64,000 bases of DNA from NCBI GenBank assembly GCA_051745635.1, contig JBNJEH010000008.1, positions 1-64,000 on the forward strand, written 5' to 3'. The translations under genes and the position numbers were made by a program. The stretch's first letter is position 1; every line of letters begins with the position of its first letter. Positions 61,627 through 64,000 of this stretch are shown one piece after another. This DNA comes from Brumimicrobium sp051745635 (GTDB lineage: Bacteria > Bacteroidota > Bacteroidia > Flavobacteriales_D > Crocinitomicaceae). The notes under the pieces were generated by a model that was not told where the DNA came from, did not search any database, and worked only from the letters and a program-made list of their open reading frames with translations.

Positions 61627-63339
61627 ATGAGTAATATGGTACTTTCTGATCAAGAGAAACAACGAAGAGCGACACTGGACAAGTTGCGGGAATATGGAAT
61701 TGACCCGTATCCAGCGGCATTATACCCGGTATCAGAAAAGGCCAAACAACTCAAGAATGATTTTCAGGAAGATAAGGAAGTCAATATTGCCGGTCGCTTG
61801 ATGCGCCGAAAGATTCAGGGAAAAGCCTCTTTTGTTGATCTTCAGGATGATACTGGTAAAATACAAGTATACTTTAACCGGGATGAAATCTGTCCAGGTG
61901 AAGATAAATCCATGTACAATGATGTATTTAAAAAAATGCTTCATCTCGGTGATTTTATCGGTGTTAAAGGTACGCTGTTCAAAACCAAAGTGGGTGAGAT
62001 TACGGTGATGGTGAAAGAATTTACCATGTTGTCCAAATCCTTGAAACCGCTGCCACTTCCCAAGACAGATTCGGAAGGAGTCGTTCACGATGCCTTTACA
62101 GATCCCGAGCAAAGACATCGTCAGCGCTATGTTGATCTCGTCGTGAACCCACAGGTAAAAGAAACGTTTGTGAAAAGAACAAAACTTTTCACAGCCATGC
62201 GCGAGTTCTTTAATAGATCGGGGTATATGGAGGTAGAAACACCGATTCTTCAGTCAATTCCCGGTGGAGCTGCCGCGCGTCCATTTGTCACACATCACAA
62301 TGCACTCGATATTCCATTGTATATGCGAATTGCCAACGAACTGTACCTGAAGAGATTGATCGTAGGTGGGTTTGACGGCGTTTACGAATTCTCGAAAAAC
62401 TTCCGCAATGAAGGAATGGACCGTACACATAATCCAGAATTTACGGCAATGGAAATTTACGTAGCCTACAAAGACTACAACTGGATGATGGAGTTTACGG
62501 AGCAGTTGCTGGAACACTGTGCGATCGCGGTAAATGGAACAACCGAATGTAAATTCAAAGAGCACGAGGTAGACTTTAAAGCGCCCTATAAGCGCATTAC
62601 AATGCGCGATTCGATCAAAGAATTTACAGGATTTGATATCGATGGTAAATCTGAAGAGGAATTGCGTACTGCGTGTAAAGATCTCGGAATAGAAGTAGAT
62701 GATACCATGGGCAAAGGAAAGCTCATTGATGAGATCTTTGGTGAGAAATGTGAAGGAAATTATATTGAACCAACCTTTATTACCGATTACCCGATCGAAA
62801 TGTCTCCATTGTGTAAAAAGCACAGAGAAAATCCGGACTATACAGAGCGTTTTGAGCTCATGGTGTGTGGAAAAGAGATCGCGAATGCGTATTCCGAGTT
62901 GAATGACCCAATTGATCAACGCGAACGGTTCGAAGAACAGGTAAAACTTGCTGAAAAAGGCGATGACGAAGCTTCGGGTACCATTGATCAGGATTTTCTG
63001 CGATCATTAGAATACGGTATGCCGCCAACCTCTGGATTGGGTATCGGAATGGATCGTTTGATGATGTTCCTTACAGATAATGCAGCGATTCAGGAAGTAT
63101 TGCTGTTCCCGCAAATGAAACCTGAGAAGTTTGAAGATGCAGGTCCGGAACTCAATGAAAACGAACAAACGATTTTCGACGCCTTGAAAAAAGAAGGTAA
63201 AACAGATTTGCCCGGATTGAAAGAGAAAGTTGGATTGAGCAACAAAAAATGGGATAAAGGGCTCAAAGGACTGCGCAAACACGACCTGATTAAAGTGGAG
63301 AAACAGGATGATGGCTCTCTCACGATCGAGGAGGTGTAA
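61627..63339 (+). CDS. lysS: Lysine--tRNA ligase, class II
   Basis: It charges tRNA-Lys. The 570-residue protein has the OB-fold anticodon-binding domain (about 55-160; AGRLMRRKIQGKASFVDLQDD), motif 1 (GYMEVETPILQSIPGGAAARPF), motif 2 (FRNEGMDRTHNPEFTAMEIY) and motif 3 (GLGIGMDRLMMFL). After motif 3 about 65 extra residues follow (505-570), with a winged-helix-like pattern (EQTIFDALKKEGKTDLPGLKEK-GLSNKKWDKGLKGLRKHDLI). Usual bacterial enzymes end near 500-510, so this is an added C-terminal domain; it may help tRNA binding. A start at MVLSDQ (61636) is also possible. Confidence 0.95.
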   Translation: MSNMVLSDQEKQRRATLDKLREYGIDPYPAALYPVSEKAKQLKNDFQEDKEVNIAGRLMRRKIQGKASFVDLQDDTGKIQVYFNRDEICPGEDKSMYNDVFKKMLHLGDFIGVKGTLFKTKVGEITVMVKEFTMLSKSLKPLPLPKTDSEGVVHDAFTDPEQRHRQRYVDLVVNPQVKETFVKRTKLFTAMREFFNRSGYMEVETPILQSIPGGAAARPFVTHHNALDIPLYMRIANELYLKRLIVGGFDGVYEFSKNFRNEGMDRTHNPEFTAMEIYVAYKDYNWMMEFTEQLLEHCAIAVNGTTECKFKEHEVDFKAPYKRITMRDSIKEFTGFDIDGKSEEELRTACKDLGIEVDDTMGKGKLIDEIFGEKCEGNYIEPTFITDYPIEMSPLCKKHRENPDYTERFELMVCGKEIANAYSELNDPIDQRERFEEQVKLAEKGDDEASGTIDQDFLRSLEYGMPPTSGLGIGMDRLMMFLTDNAAIQEVLLFPQMKPEKFEDAGPELNENEQTIFDALKKEGKTDLPGLKEKVGLSNKKWDKGLKGLRKHDLIKVEKQDDGSLTIEEV

Positions 63340-63365
63340 TCATCCATGAAAATTTGATGATTTTT
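63338..63365 (+). terminator. Possible terminator of lysS
   Basis: AATCATC/GATGATT (7 bp, AT-rich), overlapping the stop codon, with a T5 run. Weak, but well placed. Confidence 0.45.
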
Positions 63366-63558
63366 GTATGTTGAAGCGGAATATCCCGCACCAATAGATT
63401 TGCGATGCTCCGTACCTCTTTCGCTTGAACGGCTTACCGTTTTCTGGTCATTAATTGATAGATTGAACGAGAAGCTTATTTTTTAGCCAACGCTTCCCTT
63501 CGTGAATAACTTTTAATTTCTTCCCGTAGAATTTCTCCCTTTTAAATTTACTTTGAAT

Positions 63559-63566
63559 TACATTTG
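63559..63566 (+). promoter_or_regulatory. tdk -7 box TACATTTG
   Basis: Exact TAnnTTTG match 21 bp before the tdk ATG. No clear -33 TTTG. Confidence 0.5.
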
Positions 63567-63587
63567 AGGGAAACCAATTTTACGCGC

Positions 63588-64000
63588 ATGTTTTTAGAGC
63601 AATTTCCAGAAGACGGCAAACGACACGGGTGGATAGAAGTAATTTGTGGATCTATGTTTTCGGGTAAGACTGAAGAGCTGATCCGGCGATTGCGAAGAGC
63701 AGAATTTGCCAATCAGGACCTCTTATTGTTTAAACCCCACATCGACAAACGCTACAGTGAAGAAAATGTCGTGAGCCATAACGGAATTAGTTTTGAAGCG
63801 ATTCAGGTTGAGTCGTCAGCAGATATTCTCGAGCAATGGAAAAAAGAGCGCATTGTTGCCATTGATGAAGCTCAATTCTTCGATAAGGGAATACTGGAAA
63901 CGGTGAATAAGCTGGCTTCAAAAGGAGTGCGCGTAATTTGTGCCGGACTGGACATGGACTATCAGGGTAATCCATTTGGGCCGATGCCGCATTTAATGGC
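63588..64000 (+). CDS. tdk: Thymidine kinase (partial, runs off window)
   Basis: It phosphorylates thymidine with ATP in the pyrimidine salvage pathway. The visible 137 residues begin MFLEQFPEDGKRHGWIEVI and contain the Walker A loop CGSMFSGKT (about 20-28), the Asp/Glu of motif IDEAQFF (about 93-99) and AGLDMDYQGNPFGPMP, the lasso-type substrate segment. The C-terminal zinc-binding part lies beyond the window. This is the type II (TK1-like) enzyme. It was identified by reading the frame from the ATG to the window end. Confidence 0.94.
   Translation, partial: MFLEQFPEDGKRHGWIEVICGSMFSGKTEELIRRLRRAEFANQDLLLFKPHIDKRYSEENVVSHNGISFEAIQVESSADILEQWKKERIVAIDEAQFFDKGILETVNKLASKGVRVICAGLDMDYQGNPFGPMPHLM

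Overview
The window reads as a chromosomal segment of a Bacteroidota bacterium, most likely Flavobacteriales (Cryomorphaceae, Salibacteraceae or Crocinitomicaceae-like). Three things support this. Several genes belong to families largely confined to that phylum (DUF3098, DUF4270, DUF4292). Many secreted proteins end in type A or type B sorting domains of the type IX secretion system (T9SS). Promoters carry the Bacteroidota -7 box TAnnTTTG, often so close to the start codon that the mRNA would be nearly leaderless. I saw no rRNA, tRNA or CRISPR array.

Layout. (1) 1-3500 is an accessory island that looks like an integrase-less cluster of integron gene cassettes. Single genes (a lipoprotein, a PD-(D/E)XK nuclease-like protein, a VbhA-like antitoxin with a Fic toxin) are separated by imperfect palindromes bounded by GTT/AAC core sites that behave like attC sites. 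A 98-bp repeat ends exactly on two of these core sites. (2) 3547-7765 (minus strand) is a probable two-gene uptake operon: a peptide-type ABC substrate-binding lipoprotein followed by a TonB-dependent receptor. (3) 7993-25342 is housekeeping: methylmalonyl-CoA epimerase, a HAD phosphatase, two YceI-like paralogues, ftsX-DUF3098-truB-DUF389, queA-ispD-metF, ribE, panC, a truncated glycogen-synthase-like protein, DUF4270, glmS and an SDR protein lacking its catalytic Tyr and Lys.

(4) 25480-42939 is a 17-kb block of five large secreted surface proteins. First come two tandem type B (CHU_C/PKD) paralogues. Then come three type A proteins built from fibronectin-III-like and MAM-like modules. Two of these share a collinear, almost identical tract of about 2.4 kb, so they have the same 772-residue C-terminal part under different N-terminal domains; the third carries four tandem modules of about 810 bp. 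(5) 43201-56782 mixes envelope and core functions: an M1 peptidase, a polysaccharide flippase, an HGSNAT-like acyltransferase, then a tightly overlapping run (dut, sugar nucleotidyltransferase, TPR protein, DUF4292 lipoprotein, EnvC-like amidase activator), a 251-bp MITE-like element, a small membrane protein and fumC. (6) 56783-64000 holds a 15-bp minisatellite, two tandem M43 metalloproteases with T9SS tails, lysS with a C-terminal extension, and the start of tdk, cut by the window end.

The best candidates for something new are the integron-like cassette cluster, the recently duplicated or converted surface-protein pair, and the MITE-like element next to envC.
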